Positions 7,658 through 15,325 of a DNA stretch of 64,000 nt are shown here, piece by piece. The stretch is taken from positions 279,001 through 343,000 of the forward strand of contig NZ_LR134365.1 in the NCBI RefSeq assembly GCF_900637305.1. Reading direction: 5' to 3'. Under the pieces are notes generated by a model, which was not told the DNA's origin, did not search any database, and saw only the letters and a list, made by a program, of their open reading frames with translations. A program made the translations under genes and the position numbers. The DNA comes from Cardiobacterium hominis (GTDB lineage Bacteria > Pseudomonadota > Gammaproteobacteria > Cardiobacteriales > Cardiobacteriaceae). How positions within the stretch are numbered: position 1 is the first letter of the stretch; each line of letters opens with the position of its first letter.

Positions 7658-9820
7658 CTAGAATTCGTATCGGAATGTCGCCATCACATGACGCGGCGCG
7701 CCGAAACTTAACGCATCGGGAATGGTTTTGTATTTCTGGTCAAAGAGGTTGTTGGCATTGAGGGTAAAGCGCAGGTTTTTTGTCGGCCGGTATTGCGCCA
7801 TGAGGTCCACGGTGGCATAGGATTTTTGTGTGTTGGCAACAATTCCGACGGAATCATCAATCTCGCTTTTGGCAAAGATTTTACTCTGCCAGTTAATGCC
7901 GCCACCGATCGTCCATTGTTCATTCACGTCATAGCTGGAGAATGCTTTGAATAAATGCAGCGGGGCATCGGTTTTCAGGCGCGCGCCTGTGCGGTCTTCA
8001 ATTTTAGTACGGGTATAGGAAGCGTCCACGCGCCAGTCCGGTAGCGGTTCGCCGGAAAGGGTCAGCTCCCAGCCACGCCCTTTGGTGTTGTCTTCGGCGC
8101 GGTAGTAGTCCGAGCCGTCGGCGTGTTCGCCCGCTTTGACGGCAAGGTTGTCCTTGCGCACTTCAAATACCGCTGCCGAAGCATTCAGGCGGTCATCCAG
8201 CCATGCGCCTTTGACGCCCAATTCGTAAGTCGCGCCTTTTTCTGGATCCAGCGGGTTGTGGTTTATGTCCTCATTGTCCTGCGGCTGGAAAATGGTGCTG
8301 TAATTGGCATAGGCGGTGAGGTTGTTGGTGAAATCGTAGGTCAGCCCCAGATAGGGGGTGAAAACGCCGTTTTCTTTACGCACCCGCGGAATGTAGTCAT
8401 TGCGGAAATCGTATCCGGTTCTTTTCCAGTTGGTGAGACGCGCTCCGGCAAGTAATGCCCAATCGTCATTGAGATGGATGCGGGTCGCGCCATACAGGGA
8501 AGTGGTTTGTTTTTTATTGGTGCCGTAACCCAGTAATTCGTTTTCCGGCCGCTCAATTTTGCCATCGCGTACAAAGGCGAAAAGGTCATCCACGGGGTCA
8601 TCGGCGCGGGTATCGTATTTGGCGTTTTTGCCATCGCGGTAGTCGTTATGGCTGATGCCCATCTGGAATTCGTGCTGGCGGCTAAAGAGCGGGTATTTTC
8701 CATCAAGGTGCATATCGAAGGCGTGCTCTGTCGGATGGAAGTTTTCTTTGATGGTGACGAGTTGCGCGCTGCCGTCGGCTTTAACGTCGTAACTGCCGCC
8801 GATGCCGTAGTGGTTGTCGGCCTTGCTGAAGCGGTAGCTATAGGCGGCGCTGAGTTTCCAGTCGTCATTAAAATCGTGTTCCAGTCGGGTAAAGACTTCG
8901 CTGCGACGCCGCTTGCTGTATGACCATTCCGCGGCGTTGTTGTCGCGCGGTTGCATCAAGAGCAGACGGTAGCCGCTGTCTGCATCGCCATACCAGGAGG
9001 AGAAGGAGCCGGGCGTCGAGTGTTTGCTGTGTACGTCGCTCAGTTGCAGCCCTGCGCTGACCATCGTCTGCGGGGTGAGGTCGTATTCGAGTATGCCGTA
9101 GAGGGTTTTGCCATCTTGCCGGGCGCGGCGCTGCCACAGGCCGCCGCGGTCGTAGATGGCAACCGCGCGACCACGCAGGCTGCCGTTGTGGTTCAAGGCG
9201 CCATTGCCATCGAAAACGGTGCGGTAATGTCCCCATGTTCCCGCGCCAACATCAATGCTGAAATGCGGCTCGGCGGTCGGGCGTTTGCGCTGCATCTGGA
9301 TATTGCCGCCCGGATCGCCGATGCCGTTTCTCAAGCCGGTCGAACCGCGCACGACGCTCGCCGATTCGTAAACGGCGCTGTCGGTATTGTGCAGGGACAG
9401 GCCGTAACCGGAGCCGTCGCCGCTGGCGTCAAGTCCGTCGATATTGACATTGTCAATGCGGTATCCGCGGGAGATGTAGTAGTGATAGCCGTCGGCGCTG
9501 TTTCCATATTTCTGGAAATAGATGCCAGGGGCGTGCGCAATAACTTCACTCACGCTATTAAGTTGTTGCTCTTCCATGCGCTTTTGCGTCATGACGGAAA
9601 TGGACTGCGGCGTTTCGCGTAGGGTGAGGTCCAGTCCGGTAGCCGAGATGCTGGCGGGGATGGTGTAGTTGGTTTCCAGCGACCGCTCGGCATTGACGAC
9701 GACCGGCGCCAACGTCGCAGGCTCGCCCGATGCCGCGAAGGCGGCAGGCGCAAGCATGGCGAGGGAAGTCAGGCTGATGAGCGGTTTGCGGGACAGGTGG
9801 GCGGGGAAGGGTTGGCGCAT
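7658..9820 (-). CDS. TonB-dependent siderophore receptor
   Basis: 720 aa outer-membrane ferrisiderophore receptor of the FhuE/FpvA-like class. Signal peptide to about residue 29 (LAMLAPAAFA). TonB-box-like LAPVVVNAER follows at about residue 37, then the plug domain with TPQSISVMTQKRM, NVDGLD-like NIDGLDASG and RGSTGLRNGIGDPGG, and a beta-barrel ending RYEF with terminal Phe, as required for Bam assembly. The substrate cannot be deduced. Upstream sequence at 9840-9870 is AT-rich with a weak resemblance to Fur boxes. A fragment of a second receptor lies at 31887-32150. Confidence 0.95.
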   Translation of the reverse strand: MRQPFPAHLSRKPLISLTSLAMLAPAAFAASGEPATLAPVVVNAERSLETNYTIPASISATGLDLTLRETPQSISVMTQKRMEEQQLNSVSEVIAHAPGIYFQKYGNSADGYHYYISRGYRIDNVNIDGLDASGDGSGYGLSLHNTDSAVYESASVVRGSTGLRNGIGDPGGNIQMQRKRPTAEPHFSIDVGAGTWGHYRTVFDGNGALNHNGSLRGRAVAIYDRGGLWQRRARQDGKTLYGILEYDLTPQTMVSAGLQLSDVHSKHSTPGSFSSWYGDADSGYRLLLMQPRDNNAAEWSYSKRRRSEVFTRLEHDFNDDWKLSAAYSYRFSKADNHYGIGGSYDVKADGSAQLVTIKENFHPTEHAFDMHLDGKYPLFSRQHEFQMGISHNDYRDGKNAKYDTRADDPVDDLFAFVRDGKIERPENELLGYGTNKKQTTSLYGATRIHLNDDWALLAGARLTNWKRTGYDFRNDYIPRVRKENGVFTPYLGLTYDFTNNLTAYANYSTIFQPQDNEDINHNPLDPEKGATYELGVKGAWLDDRLNASAAVFEVRKDNLAVKAGEHADGSDYYRAEDNTKGRGWELTLSGEPLPDWRVDASYTRTKIEDRTGARLKTDAPLHLFKAFSSYDVNEQWTIGGGINWQSKIFAKSEIDDSVGIVANTQKSYATVDLMAQYRPTKNLRFTLNANNLFDQKYKTIPDALSFGAPRHVMATFRYEF

Positions 9821-9908
9821 GGGGAACTCCGGCTGTGAATGTAATTGCGAATAAATCTTAACATTCCAGCCATCATGCCTGCCGCTTTTTTATCGCACCC
9901 CCGCCGGT

Positions 9909-10400
9909 TTATTCGATGATGACGGGGTTGTCGGGAAGTTCGTTGCCGTGCGGATCGTCGGGTTTGCCAAAGTGTTGGCGCAAGAGCGCGGCGCTGTCGG
10001 CGATGAGGCTGTCCAGCGCGGCGACTTCGCCGCCCGCCTTGAATTGGCGCAGGGTGCGTGCGGCAAGGTCGTCCCAGATGTTCTGCGGGATGACCGCCAG
10101 CACGCCGCTATCTGCGAGGATGTATAGCTGCGATGCGGCGAGGTTGAGATAAATCAACACCGCGCTGCGGTCTTCTGTATTCCACAGGCCGAGGGTGGAG
10201 AAGTGGCGCTCGGCCCGTGTTTGTAGCGGGGTGTCGCCAGGCAGCGGGCGGCGTTCGATGACCAGGCGCAGTTCGCCGCCGTGACCGCGTTCGCCATTTT
10301 TCACCGCAGTGGTGAGGGCGGCGATGGCGCGTTCGTCCAGCCAGCGACTATCCGCGCCGAAAAAGCGGTTTTTCAGGTTGTGCAGGAGGTCTTTGAACAT
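9909..10400 (-). CDS. TPM domain protein
   Basis: 163 aa cytosolic-looking protein with a TPM (YgcG/TPM_phosphatase) domain: GHGGELRLVIERRPLP, then LGLWNTEDRSAVLIYLNLA and YILADSGVLA, the pattern seen in short YgcG-type proteins. No signal peptide or membrane helix is seen, unlike the longer TPM proteins that are membrane anchored. Function unknown; members of the fold have been linked to phosphatase activity or photosystem repair in plants. It is preceded by a modest ribosome binding site and stands apart from neighbours. Confidence 0.8.
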   Translation of the reverse strand: MFKDLLHNLKNRFFGADSRWLDERAIAALTTAVKNGERGHGGELRLVIERRPLPGDTPLQTRAERHFSTLGLWNTEDRSAVLIYLNLAASQLYILADSGVLAVIPQNIWDDLAARTLRQFKAGGEVAALDSLIADSAALLRQHFGKPDDPHGNELPDNPVIIE

Positions 10401-10516
10401 GACGGTTTCCGGTAAGGGTGAAAACGGGATTATGGGGGCAGGTTGGCGGTTTTCACAGGGGCATTGCCGTCGCGTTGGTCATCCTCATGTCGGATGAGGC
10501 TTTGGGTGGATTGTTA

Positions 10517-10546
10517 TTAAAAAGCGGGGCAAGAACCCCGCTTTTT
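10517..10546 (-). terminator. Terminator after nrdD
   Basis: AAGCGGGG (10522-10529) pairs with CCCCGCTT (10536-10543); A run on one side and T run on the other. Ends the nrdG-nrdD transcript. Confidence 0.85.
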
Positions 10547-12355
10547 TCATGCCGCCGCGTCTTTTTCACTTTCGGCGCGGTGGCGGTGGTAGTGACGCAG
10601 GGCGTGTTCGGCACGCCGGCCGGCGCTGAAGGCGGAGACGCGCTTCAGGTAGCCGATGACGCGCGTGCCGTAGTCGATGTTGCGCGAGCCGCAGGCGCTG
10701 CATGCTGTCAGCGTGCGTTTGTCAATGTGTTCGCAGTCGTTGCAGATGGTGATGCGCACGTTGATGCAGAAGTAGTTGCAGCCGGTGTGCGCCGCGATGT
10801 CCAGCAGTTTGCGGTAGCCTTCCCGGCTCAGCGCTTCGTCCAGGTTCAGGTGCAGCGCCGAGCCGCCGTCCAGCCAGTCGATGAGTTCGCGTCCGTGCAG
10901 GATGAATTTGTCGAGCGCGTTGGTGCGCTGGTCGTCTTCCACCAGGTAGAAGTAGGAGTTGTAGCAGTCGCGCGGCACGCGGTAGCCGTCGCGTTTGTCC
11001 CAGGCAGCGTTTTTCACGCCGAGGTTTTCTGCCGGCACGAATTCGGTGTTGTAGCGCACGCCGTAGTGCGCGTTCGCCCGCTGGTTGGCGTGGTAGATGG
11101 TTTTCAGTTTTTCTTGGACGAAGGCGAGGTAGGCGGGGTTGTTGCCGACGGTGATGCCCTGGGATTCTGCCGCTTCTGCCATGCCGTTGATGCCGATGGT
11201 CAGGTATTGTTTGTCGAGGGTGATGAAGCCGGCGTCGTACACGGTGAGCATGCCGGCGGCAAGGTAGTCTTCCATCAGCTTGCGGTAGGCGTACTGGTAG
11301 CGGTGGATTTTTTCGACTTCGGTGAGGAGGTCGCGGCCGTCCTGCACGAGGCGGTTCATGTTGATGGTGATGACGTTAATCGAGCCGGTGGCCACGCCGC
11401 CCGCGCCGAGGCTGTAGGAGAAGGTGCGGTCTTCGATGGCGTTGCGCAGGCGGCAGCAGGAGGCGAGCGAGTCGGGGTTGTCGGATTGGTAGATGAAGAA
11501 GGCGTTGCCCGCCGCGAGTTCGCCCGCGATGTGGTCGGCGAAGGCGCTGTCTTTGCAGCGGCGGTTTTCGGTGAGCATGGCGACGGTGACGACCGGGAAG
11601 GTGAGGATGGCGCGCTTGCGCTCGGCGTTGAACCATTTGAGGAAGTAGTTTTGCAGCGCGGCGACGCTCTGCCAGTCCGGGCGGCTGAAGTCGGGGAAGA
11701 CGAAGTCGCCGAACATGGCGTGGAAGTAGTGCTGGTCGTAGATGGAGATGTTCCAGAAGGCGCTCTGGTAGCCGCGCGCGGCGGCGGGCTGGTTGAGCGC
11801 ATAGACGACGTGTTGCAGGTGGTTGGCGATGTCCTTTTCATGCGTGCGCAGGTAGTCGTCGCCATAGTCCTTGCGCGCGAAGTAGTCAAAATAGGTGAGG
11901 AATTCGACGGTGGCGACCGCCCCGGCAAACTGCGCGCTGACGGCGAAAACGAAGTTCACGAATGAACCGCAGAAGGAGGCGAGATGCTTGGGCGCGCGCG
12001 ACTCGCCGCCGAGTTTGGTCAGGCCGTCGCGCAGGAAGGGGTACATCGAGACGGAGACGCAGTAGGGCTTGAGGCTGGTTTCGTCATGCACGTAGATTTC
12101 GTGCGCCTCTATCTGGCGGACGTATTCGGCAGCGGTCGCCTCGCCAAACAGCTCGCGGATTTTGCGGCTGACCTGGGCGCGGTTTACCTGAATCATCAGG
12201 TCTTTCATCAGCTCGGATTCCAGTGTTGCCATGTTTTTCTGGGTGACGTTGGCGTTGGCGTCCAGTTTGGAACCGTCGGCGGCGTTGTGCGCACGCACAT
12301 AGTCATCCATAAAGTCCAGTTTCTGCTGAATTTGTTCGGCTGTGAGTCGTAGCAT
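10547..12355 (-). CDS. nrdD: Anaerobic ribonucleoside-triphosphate reductase
   Basis: 602 aa class III ribonucleotide reductase, making dNTPs under anaerobiosis with a glycyl radical. The radical site is RVIGYL with Gly568; just before it is the zinc site with two CxxC pairs (CNDC and CSAC). Substrate-site residues such as SLASCCRLRN are visible. At 602 aa it is about 110 residues shorter than the E. coli enzyme: the N-terminus begins MLRLTAEQIQQKLDFMDDYV and I see no ATP-cone motif, so dATP inhibition through that domain is probably missing. It follows nrdG by 4 bases. The start at 12355 follows a GGAGA-type ribosome binding site. Confidence 0.95.
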   Translation of the reverse strand: MLRLTAEQIQQKLDFMDDYVRAHNAADGSKLDANANVTQKNMATLESELMKDLMIQVNRAQVSRKIRELFGEATAAEYVRQIEAHEIYVHDETSLKPYCVSVSMYPFLRDGLTKLGGESRAPKHLASFCGSFVNFVFAVSAQFAGAVATVEFLTYFDYFARKDYGDDYLRTHEKDIANHLQHVVYALNQPAAARGYQSAFWNISIYDQHYFHAMFGDFVFPDFSRPDWQSVAALQNYFLKWFNAERKRAILTFPVVTVAMLTENRRCKDSAFADHIAGELAAGNAFFIYQSDNPDSLASCCRLRNAIEDRTFSYSLGAGGVATGSINVITINMNRLVQDGRDLLTEVEKIHRYQYAYRKLMEDYLAAGMLTVYDAGFITLDKQYLTIGINGMAEAAESQGITVGNNPAYLAFVQEKLKTIYHANQRANAHYGVRYNTEFVPAENLGVKNAAWDKRDGYRVPRDCYNSYFYLVEDDQRTNALDKFILHGRELIDWLDGGSALHLNLDEALSREGYRKLLDIAAHTGCNYFCINVRITICNDCEHIDKRTLTACSACGSRNIDYGTRVIGYLKRVSAFSAGRRAEHALRHYHRHRAESEKDAAA

Positions 12356-12359
12356 TTCA

Positions 12360-12809
12360 TCATCTCCAGAATAAATGATTGAGCACTGCGCCGTCGGCAG
12401 TGCGGATAAAGCGCTGGTTGGTGTCAGGGCAATCCAGTCCGCCGCGCTCGCGACGCCAGGCACCGGTCTTCACAAACGTCAGCTCCGGCAACAACGCGGC
12501 AGGCGCTTCCTCCAGACCGGTGTAGAGGCAGGTTTTCAGCCCTGCCGCCCGCGCCGTGCGCAGACAATCCAGCAGCGCCGCCGTCTGCCATTCGCCGCCG
12601 AAAAACAGCACGCAAGAAAGCAAACCGGCGTAATCGCCAAGGCGCCGCTGCAAATACGCGGGTGACAGCGCCCTGCCCTGCCGCGCGTTCCAGGTATCGG
12701 CGCTGTGGCAACCGGGACAACGCAACGGGCAGCCCGCGATGGTATAAGCCAGCGAGACCTCGTGCGGCACCTCCTGCCAGACCACATCTTCCCGAACAAA
12801 CCGCAGCAT
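12360..12809 (-). CDS. nrdG: Anaerobic ribonucleotide reductase activating protein
   Basis: 149 aa radical SAM activase that cleaves S-adenosylmethionine to put the glycyl radical on NrdD. The [4Fe-4S] cluster motif CPLRCPGC (CxxxCxxC) lies at residues 27-34. The glycine motif FFGGEW follows at about residue 70. Start MLRFVREDV at 12809 is chosen because it follows AGGAGCG and gives the family length. First gene of an nrdG-nrdD operon, the reverse of the E. coli order, downstream of two NrdR-like boxes. Confidence 0.92.
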   Translation of the reverse strand: MLRFVREDVVWQEVPHEVSLAYTIAGCPLRCPGCHSADTWNARQGRALSPAYLQRRLGDYAGLLSCVLFFGGEWQTAALLDCLRTARAAGLKTCLYTGLEEAPAALLPELTFVKTGAWRRERGGLDCPDTNQRFIRTADGAVLNHLFWR

Positions 12810-12868
12810 GATAAGCGCTCCTGAAAAAGTTGAACCGCATGAAAGCAAACATCGCTCTCATGCAGAAA

Positions 12869-12916
12869 ACGCAATATATGGTAGTGTCATGAGACAAACA
12901 ACACAATATATATGGT
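12869..12916 (-). promoter_or_regulatory. Pair of NrdR-like boxes upstream of nrdGD
   Basis: Two AT-rich motifs, ACGCAATATATGGTAG (12869-12884) and ACACAATATATATGGT (12901-12916), match the NrdR consensus ACAC-ATATAT-GTGT loosely and are separated by about three helical turns, the spacing at which NrdR repressor binds. A weak FNR-like TTGATAAAAATGCA lies further upstream at 12946-12959. Confidence 0.65.
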
Positions 12917-12960
12917 TTTATATTTCGTTAAACGCCTGTGTACCATTGATAAAAATGCAT

Positions 12961-12985
12961 AAAAAAACGACGCCAAAGGGCGTCG
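12961..12985 (-). terminator. Second terminator downstream of 6S RNA
   Basis: CGACGCC (12968-12974) pairs with GGCGTCG (12979-12985), followed on the minus strand by seven T. With the stem at 13017-13043 it forms a tandem pair separating 6S RNA from nrdG. Confidence 0.8.
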
Positions 12986-13016
12986 CGCAAACCGGGCGGC
13001 CATCTGCCGCAGAAAC

Positions 13017-13043
13017 GAAAAAGGCAAGGCGCAAAGCCTTGCC
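13017..13043 (-). terminator. Terminator of 6S RNA
   Basis: GGCAAGGC (13023-13030) pairs with GCCTTGCC (13036-13043); the minus strand continues with a T run. It starts a few bases past the closing stem of the RNA. Confidence 0.8.
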
Positions 13044-13047
13044 AGAA

Positions 13048-13235
13048 AACAGCATAACCGCGAAAGCCGCTTAACCTAATGCCCTTGAACCGCAGGGTTC
13101 AAGTGGGTGCCTCAACAACCTTTTGGGCTTCTCACCGGAAGTGAGCATGCTCACCCAGATGCGTCTGACACCCAAGGCAAGATGTAATTAGGGTCAAGGG
13201 GTCTGTAGGAAACGCCTGCCCCGCAGTTATGCCTT
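13048..13235 (-). ncRNA. ssrS: 6S RNA
   Basis: About 188 nt. On the minus strand the central part GGTGAGCATGCTCAC, then GAGAAGCC, and the 3' hairpin CTTGAACC...GGTTCAAGGG are nearly the same as E. coli 6S RNA (GGTGAGCATGCTC, GAGAAGCC, CTTGAACC...GGTTCAAGGG). The ends close through GCATAAC (5') pairing with GTTATGC (3'). 6S RNA mimics an open promoter and binds sigma70 RNA polymerase in stationary phase. A strong promoter precedes it and a terminator follows. The usual neighbour ygfA is absent; nrdG is next instead. End positions are estimated from promoter and stem geometry. Confidence 0.9.
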
Positions 13236-13241
13236 GCAGAC

Positions 13242-13270
13242 ACTATAGCGCTGCGTTGTGTCGCTGTAAA
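13242..13270 (-). promoter_or_regulatory. Sigma70 promoter of 6S RNA
   Basis: On the minus strand TTTACA (13265-13270) and TATAGT (13242-13247) are separated by exactly 17 bases, placing the start of transcription near 13235. Confidence 0.8.
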
Positions 13271-13556
13271 GCGGATTTTGTGCAGAACATTAAGGCGTAA
13301 CTTTCGCTGCACACACGCCATTTTCAGACGTCGTCAAAAGCCTGTCGCCCGCTTTTTCCGCTATAAAATCCGCACCGGAATTTCAGAAAATGCCGCAATC
13401 ATCGTAATTCCTGCAGGCACGATAAGACCTGAAACTACCTAGAAGAAACGCCCTCTTGCAAAGAAGACGAAATTTTCATTATTTTCATAATATTATGATT
13501 CTTCGGTCAGATATTTTCAGATTCGGATCATTACCCGCACATTTCGTCCGAGCAAA
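13271..13556. other. Intergenic region, no gene seen
   Basis: No supported ORF. Contains an AT-rich stretch near 13470-13505 and a TTTTCAGACGTCGTC word at 13320. It lies between the 6S promoter and the tRNA terminator; nothing else is recognised. Confidence 0.5.
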
Positions 13557-13587
13557 ATAAAAACCACCTTTTCAGGTGGTTTTTTTA
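13557..13587 (-). terminator. Terminator after tRNA-Ser
   Basis: AACCACCT and AGGTGGTT form a stem around TTTC, with A and T runs on either side. Confidence 0.8.
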
Positions 13588-13592
13588 TTGGG

Positions 13593-13685
13593 TGGCGGAG
13601 AGAGGGGGATTCGAACCCCCGATAGGGCTATAAACCCTATACTCCCTTAGCAGGGGAGCGCCTTCAGCCTCTCGGCCATCTCTCC
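13593..13685 (-). tRNA. tRNA-Ser(GCT)
   Basis: 93 nt with a class II long variable arm. Acceptor arm GGAGAGA/TCTCTCC, discriminator G and encoded CCA. The anticodon loop CTGCTAA gives anticodon GCT (reads AGC/AGU). T-arm GGGGGTTCGAATCCCCC is intact. csrA next to tRNA-Ser is a common gammaproteobacterial arrangement. Confidence 0.97.
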
Positions 13686-13736
13686 ACAAGGAAGTGGCGC
13701 ATTATACGGATTTTCATCCTACTGTAAAGCGACTTT

Positions 13737-13928
13737 TCACTCGTTACCAGAGTGATTCCCGGGGTTGTCGCCCATCAATCGTTGATAGATTTCTTCGCGG
13801 TGTACGGCGATGTGGTCGGGCGCCTTGATTCCCAATCTCACCTGGTTTCCCTTGACCGCCAATACGGTGACTTCAATATCATCATCAATAATGATGGTTT
13901 CCCCTACCCTGCGGGTAAGTATTAACAT
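13737..13928 (-). CDS. csrA: Carbon storage regulator CsrA
   Basis: 63 aa RNA-binding dimer that controls translation and stability of mRNAs by binding GGA motifs. N-terminus [20 protein letters not shown] and core [13 protein letters not shown] with VHREEIYQR are canonical; the RNA-contact residues Leu4, Arg6 and the second-strand Arg44 region are kept. Ribosome binding site CCAGGAGC precedes the start. Its upstream region of over 400 bases carries many GGA triplets on the same strand. Confidence 0.97.
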   Translation of the reverse strand: MLILTRRVGETIIIDDDIEVTVLAVKGNQVRLGIKAPDHIAVHREEIYQRLMGDNPGNHSGNE

Positions 13929-14553
13929 AACAATGCTCCTGGATCTTTTCGTAATTCTCTTTTTTATGCATGAAAATCATACATTTGCATGGCTTTCGCC
14001 CCAGATGCTGTTATTTTCATACCAGGCTTTGTGAATGGCTCTACCGCTAGCATCCACGCTGCCTGTCCGTTTGTGTCCGTATGAAGTTTTTTCAGCGATG
14101 TTTGCCTCAGGACACCGCTGCTACATCTTGTTTTATGCCGTTGTCAGCGGCATGGGTCTTTTCTTCCTGGGACTTCTGTTGCAGCTCATTGTTCTGCAAT
14201 GGAAGTTTTTTCACAAGATGTTTTTCCTCATATTTACACAATAATCCACACTACTAGGAGGCGGATTTGACGTGTGTCAACTCGTTTGAAGAGGCCGCTC
14301 TATTGTAAGCAAAAAGTTTTCCTCTTCCAAACGGATTTGGAAATTTATCCGTATATTATGAACTTTTAATTTTACTTCAATGCGTTATTCAGAGGTTTTC
14401 TTCTGCTGTTTATGTGTTTTTTCACGGCTTATCGTGATTCACAGGAGGCTGTGGTTATTTACACAAGGGTTGTGAAGGTTGATGTGAACTTTATCGTGTT
14501 CAAGAATTTAGGCGCGAAACCCGCTTGTGTTACGGTTTTCGCGCCTGCTCCTT
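13929..14553 (-). promoter_or_regulatory. Long AT-rich region upstream of csrA, probable leader
   Basis: 625 bases without a convincing gene on either strand. On the minus strand a promoter-like pair, TTGAAG (14375-14380) and TAATAT (14353-14358), spaced 16 bases, would start a csrA transcript near 14345 with a leader of about 400 nt. That leader contains roughly ten GGA triplets, the core of CsrA sites. A perfect TTGAC-GTGT-GTCAA palindrome lies at 14267-14280. These points are inference from sequence only. Confidence 0.45.
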
Positions 14554-14781
14554 TTAGTCGTCGTCGCGGTATTCGTCGTCGTAACCGTAGTCGTCAAGGT
14601 TATCGCGCTCGTCACCTTCGTCATCGTAGTACCAACCATCTTCGCCGCTGCGTTCAAGGTTGTCCCAGTCGTCTTCGTAGTCTTCGGCGTTTTCTTCGTC
14701 TTCCATTTCTTGCCACTCACGTTCGAGCTCGGCTTCGCGGTCGAAGTTTTCGTCGTCGTAATCGTCGTCTTCAGGGTGCAT
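14554..14781 (-). CDS. Very acidic small protein, unknown
   Basis: 75 codons from MHPEDDDYDDENFDREAE. More than half of the residues are Asp or Glu, with several Tyr and Trp, no hydrophobic core and no known domain. It overlaps the 3' end of folK by 11 bases, so it would be translationally coupled as the third gene of pcnB-folK. Its codon-level sense (GAC/GAA/GAT runs) is what makes the opposite frames look open too; a low-complexity artefact cannot be excluded. Might be a disordered electrostatic mimic or RNA-chaperone partner, but no function can be assigned. Confidence 0.55.
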   Translation of the reverse strand: MHPEDDDYDDENFDREAELEREWQEMEDEENAEDYEDDWDNLERSGEDGWYYDDEGDERDNLDDYGYDDEYRDDD

Positions 14782-15286
14782 GGTTGTCTCCAGAGGTTGC
14801 GGTTTGCCAGTCGGGATGAGCGACGGGCTGGATGTTGGCGTCTTGGCAACGGGCAAGGTGGGCGCGCACGGTCTGCCCGCCAAGGCGCAATTCGGGATTA
14901 AGATCGGCAAGCGGACGCAAGACGAAGGCGCGTTCGCAGATGCCGGGGTGTGGCAGGGTAAGGCGCGGATGGTCAAGGTGCAAGTCGTCGTAGGCAAGCA
15001 GGTCAAGATCGAGGGTGCGCGGCGCGTTTTTAAAGGGGCGCTCGCGGCCTTGTTGTTGTTCTACGCTTTGCAGGAGGTCAAGCAGCGCCAGCGGCGCGAG
15101 GTCGCTGCGGTAGCGGATGACGGCGTTGATGAAATCCGGCTGCGCGGTGTAACCCCAAGGCGGGGTACGGTAGAGCGCTGATGCGCCGCGCTCATCGAGG
15201 TGCGTGGCGAGGTTTTGGCGCGCCCGCAGGAGCTGGGCGATGGGGTCGCCTTGGTTGCTGCCGTAGGCGATCCAGATGGTGTGCAT
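14771..15286 (-). CDS. folK: 6-hydroxymethyl-7,8-dihydropterin pyrophosphokinase
   Basis: 171 aa folate enzyme that transfers pyrophosphate from ATP to hydroxymethyldihydropterin, the step before FolP. Start motif IAYGSNQGD, the RTPPWGY loop, QPDFINAV, the GRERPFKNAPRTLDLDLL magnesium site and HPRLTLPHPGICERAFVL are all conserved. Lies 39 bases after pcnB, the usual pcnB-folK operon. folP of the same pathway is at 51385-52215. Confidence 0.95.
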   Translation of the reverse strand: MHTIWIAYGSNQGDPIAQLLRARQNLATHLDERGASALYRTPPWGYTAQPDFINAVIRYRSDLAPLALLDLLQSVEQQQGRERPFKNAPRTLDLDLLAYDDLHLDHPRLTLPHPGICERAFVLRPLADLNPELRLGGQTVRAHLARCQDANIQPVAHPDWQTATSGDNHAP

Positions 15287-15325
15287 GGCTTGTTCTATTT
15301 GATATATGTCCTGCGGAAGCGAGGC

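Noticed and set aside
9838-9872. Fur box upstream of the siderophore receptor
   Set aside because: Only about half of the consensus positions match; regulation by Fur is plausible but not shown by sequence.
10418-11965. Long open frame (about 515 codons) on the plus strand opposite nrdD
   Set aside because: Antisense shadow of a clearly conserved gene; Val/Ala/Gly-rich translation with no domain. Same reasoning for open frames opposite pta (23916-25586), ackA (25525-26781), fumC (27645-29081), ettA (36269-37648), the AbgT gene (54725-56341) and gntP/denD (60811-62445).
12808-13074. 88-codon plus-strand frame over the nrdG promoter and 6S RNA
   Set aside because: Runs through NrdR-like boxes, two terminators and the 3' end of 6S RNA; Lys/Ala-rich with no homology.
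13318-13336. TTTTCAGACGTCGTCAAAAG as a neisserial GCCGTCTGAA-type uptake sequence
   Set aside because: Core differs (GACGTC for GACGGC) and no exact copy of the Neisseria word was found in the window.
14035-14244. 69-codon frame with a hydrophobic stretch in the csrA upstream region
   Set aside because: No ribosome binding site and lies within the probable csrA leader on the other strand; cannot be supported.
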